The notes below the pieces were generated by a model. That model did not search any database. It saw nothing but the letters and a program-made list of their open reading frames with translations, and was not told the origin of the DNA. From assembly GCA_039654915.1 (NCBI GenBank), contig CM077599.1, forward strand, positions 26,721,501 to 26,785,500: DNA of 64,000 nucleotides. Reading direction: 5' to 3'. Below are positions 61,469-64,000 of this stretch, in pieces. Position 1 is the first letter of the stretch, and each line of letters opens with the position of its first letter. The position numbers and the translations under genes were made by a program. This DNA is from Aquilaria yunnanensis. Taxonomy: Eukaryota > Streptophyta > Magnoliopsida > Malvales > Thymelaeaceae.

Positions 61469-63755
61469 GGAAAGTTACAAAAACCCCCTAATGTTTGGCT
61501 GAATCTACATTTGTCTCCATCTATTTTAGAAAACCTATACTTTGCCCCCTATAATGGTCACATCATTCAAATTCACCACCATGCAGGTGGGCCAAATGCC
61601 ATGCTTGCCCAATAAGATTTGAAAATTGTGTAAATCAACCGCAACATTCATTTCATACCACCTCCAATCCATTTTCTCTAAATATATAATACATTTCTAA
61701 TAAATTTTATATTTATGAATAATTTATATCTTTGTAAATTTACTAATAATTTCTAGATCTATAATATATTCCTGTATTTATAAACCAATAGTTGATGCTT
61801 ATGATTAATATTAATATTTACTTGTTTAACATTTTGTTCATTTTTCATTTAGTTGAAATAGAAAAGTATCATCTTTTTGGATAAATATGTATCTCATTTT
61901 ATTTTGAAAACTAATTTTTACCATATAAAATAAATCTACACATTTCATAATTTTTATCATTAAAAAATGTAAATAATATATTAACTAAGCACATTATCAA
62001 TTACATATCATTATATCATTAATTAAGTACATTTTTTAGCCAAATGGTAATTAATTTTTTGAAAAATTCCACCGGTCATCTATAAACTATATCCAATGTT
62101 ACTTATTCATCCTTAAACTGTCAAATATTGCTTAATTGTTCCTAAATTATATCTAGTGTTGCTTAATCGTCATGCCGTCTATCATACCGTCAAAGATAAA
62201 TGGAAAAGTTATGCCACATTAGTAGTCATGACATTTTTCCATATCATATCAGTAGTCACATCATTTTTCCATTAATCATTAACAATTGTGATGGATAACA
62301 AGATGATTAAGTAATACTGGATATAGTTTAGGGATGATTAAACAATATTTGATAATTTAGGGACGAATAAGCAATATTAGATATACTTTAAGGATGGCCA
62401 GTGGAGTTACTCTTAATGTTTTGTAACTTTTTAGCCTATCCAATGAAAAAAATAATAAGTTATACTTATTTTTTACAAACATTTAAAAGTAAAAAATTCT
62501 TAAAATATAATAATTTAATAAATGTGAAATTTAGTTATGCATTCAATAAATGCATTACACATTTATTTTTTTAGTTATCATTTAGTTTTGTTTTTAATAA
62601 GTTCAAAACTTTTGTTCCCAGTGAAAGACATCATGTAAATCTCTAGTTCAAGCATAAATTGGATCATCAAGGAAGCCATCATGAGCCTACTGTAGCATGG
62701 AATTGGAATATTGGGTAAAAATTCATTGTGAATATTTATTTTTTATTTTTTTTCCTTTTCTTAAAAATTTTTGGTCTTTTCTTGAAAATGTGCCAGTCTT
62801 GGCTTCAGCTCTTTTTCCCCTTGCTCCACCTATTGCATCCTATAAATATTGGTAACCTTGGTCTCGACTCTCTTTTCTGCCTTACTCCACTAATTGTATC
62901 TACATGAATTTTCACCCAACATTCCAATCCTATACCCAAAAGGCTGATGATGGCTTCCTAATGATCCAATTTATAGCTTGAACTGGGGACCTGCTTGAGG
63001 TCTTTTATAGGGATCAAAAGCCTCAAACTTACTGAATAAATAATGAGTGTGTAATATATTTACTAAATGCACAACTAAAGTTCACATTTGTTGAAGTAAT
63101 ATATTTTATAAATTTTTTACTTTTAATTTTTTTGTAAAACATAAGTATAACTTATAAATTTTTTCATTGGGTAGGGTAAAAAGTTACAAAACATTAATTA
63201 CCTTTTAGCTAAAAAATGTACTTAATTAATGATATAATGTTACGTAATCAATGATGTACTTAAATTAATATATTATTTATATTATGTGTTGCTAAAAAAA
63301 ATATAGAATGTGTATATTTCTTTCATATGGTGAAGTTAGTTTTCAAAATAAAATGAGATTAGATAAAATATATTTGTCCTAAAAGATGATACTTCTCTAT
63401 TTAAACTAATTGAAAAATGAATAAAATGTTAAAAAAGTAAATATTAATGTTAATCACAAGTATAAACTATTGATTTATAAATATGAAAATATATTATAGA
63501 TCTAAAAATTATTAGAAAATTTATAAAGATATAAACTATTCAAGAATATATAACTTAGTGGAAATATATTATATATTTAGAGAAAATTGATTGAGGTAGC
63601 ATGAGATGAATATTGTGGTTGATAGCATTTGGCCTATTGTGTAGCAGTGAATTTAATTGATATAATTATTTCGGAAAGTAAAGTATAGATTTTCTAAAAT
63701 ATAAGGGACAGGTGAAGGTGAGGCCAAATGTTAAGGGGGTTTTTGCAACTTTTCC
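61469..63755. mobile_element. Family B long-arm foldback element, copy 2
   Basis: A 2.29-kb element that is almost entirely palindromic. The left arm runs from GGAAAGTTACAAAAACCCCC to about 62735 (excluding a nested MITE) and the right arm from about 62903 back to 63755, each around 0.85-0.9 kb. The loop 62740-62900 contains a diverged tandem duplication (CTTGGCTTCAGCTC and CTTGGTCTCGACTC). Outer arm sequences match the element at 57565-59264. No coding capacity; target duplications are unclear. Confidence 0.75.
62062..62412. mobile_element. MITE nested in the left arm of the foldback element
   Basis: Inverted-repeat element of about 350 bases (motifs ACTATATCCA and TGGATATAGTTT on opposite sides). 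It is flanked by TTAATTTTTTG and TTAATGTTTTG, a duplication matching at 10 of 11 positions. The uninterrupted right arm of the foldback confirms the empty site. Confidence 0.75.
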
Positions 63756-64000
63756 ACCAACTGAAGTTAAAATTTGGTGAAAAAGCTTGGCCGCATTTGT
63801 ACCGTCAACCTGCTTAAAATATAAAGATGTTAGACCTGGAGCTGGACCTGGGGAAACATAAGAAAAGATAATAATAAGACGTTTTGCTTTAAATTACATT
63901 ACATGAATGAAAGAAATACCAAAAACCATATGTTTTGTCACGGATCAAGACCCTACGCGCAAGAGACAACTATGCCACCAATATTATCGACCGCCCAAAT
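63756..64000. other. Right edge of the window
   Basis: No supportable feature. The last 45 bases, read on the minus strand, are open up to a TAG near 63956 and could be the end of a gene lying mostly outside, but 15 codons cannot establish that. Confidence 0.3.

Noticed and set aside
63956..64000. Possible C-terminus of a minus-strand gene entering from the right
   Set aside because: Only about 15 codons are visible; cannot be separated from chance.
1..64000. tRNA, rRNA or snoRNA genes
   Set aside because: No tRNA box A/B pair, rRNA segment or snoRNA cluster was recognised by eye; a covariance-model scan would be needed to exclude small RNAs.

Overview
This is a stretch of an AT-rich nuclear genome from a flowering plant, almost certainly a eudicot. 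The evidence is three intron-rich genes with canonical GT-AG junctions and plant-specific products, set in long AT-rich spacers full of plant transposon families (MULE, hAT, Stowaway-like MITEs, a large Ty3/gypsy solo LTR, L1). No bacterial or organellar features are seen. The species cannot be named from the sequence.

Layout. (1) 63-11832, minus: the 5' 18 exons of a BSL2/BSL3-type kelch-repeat protein phosphatase (brassinosteroid signalling); the last exons lie beyond the left edge. (2) 11.9-21.6 kb: AT-rich spacer with simple repeats, MITEs, an hAT-type element with perfect 8-bp target duplications, and unassigned sequence. (3) 21.6-22.4 kb, plus: a decayed Ty3/gypsy reverse transcriptase. 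(4) 23107-28667, minus: a complete seven-exon LSG1-type circularly permuted GTPase of 60S ribosome maturation. (5) 28.9-33.8 kb: spacer with a GC-rich island, a short-motif array and a non-autonomous MULE-like element. (6) 34067-38123, plus: a complete eleven-exon OEP39/OEP36-type chloroplast outer-envelope Omp85 barrel without POTRA domains. (7) 39.0-64 kb: a transposon graveyard. It holds a 5.36-kb MULE with 200-bp terminal inverted repeats, 10-bp target duplications and two convergent decayed genes; an L1 fragment; a second hAT element; a 3.95-kb solo LTR inserted directly against that hAT; and at the right end nested foldback and MITE insertions.

The three host genes act in different compartments (cytosolic or nuclear signalling, ribosome assembly, plastid envelope), and nothing suggests they form a functional cluster. 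LSG1 and OEP39 are divergently oriented with about 5.4 kb between their start codons, too far for an obvious shared promoter.

Exon boundaries were worked out by hand from reading frame, GT/AG sites and family conservation. All protein-family assignments come from recognition, not from a search.
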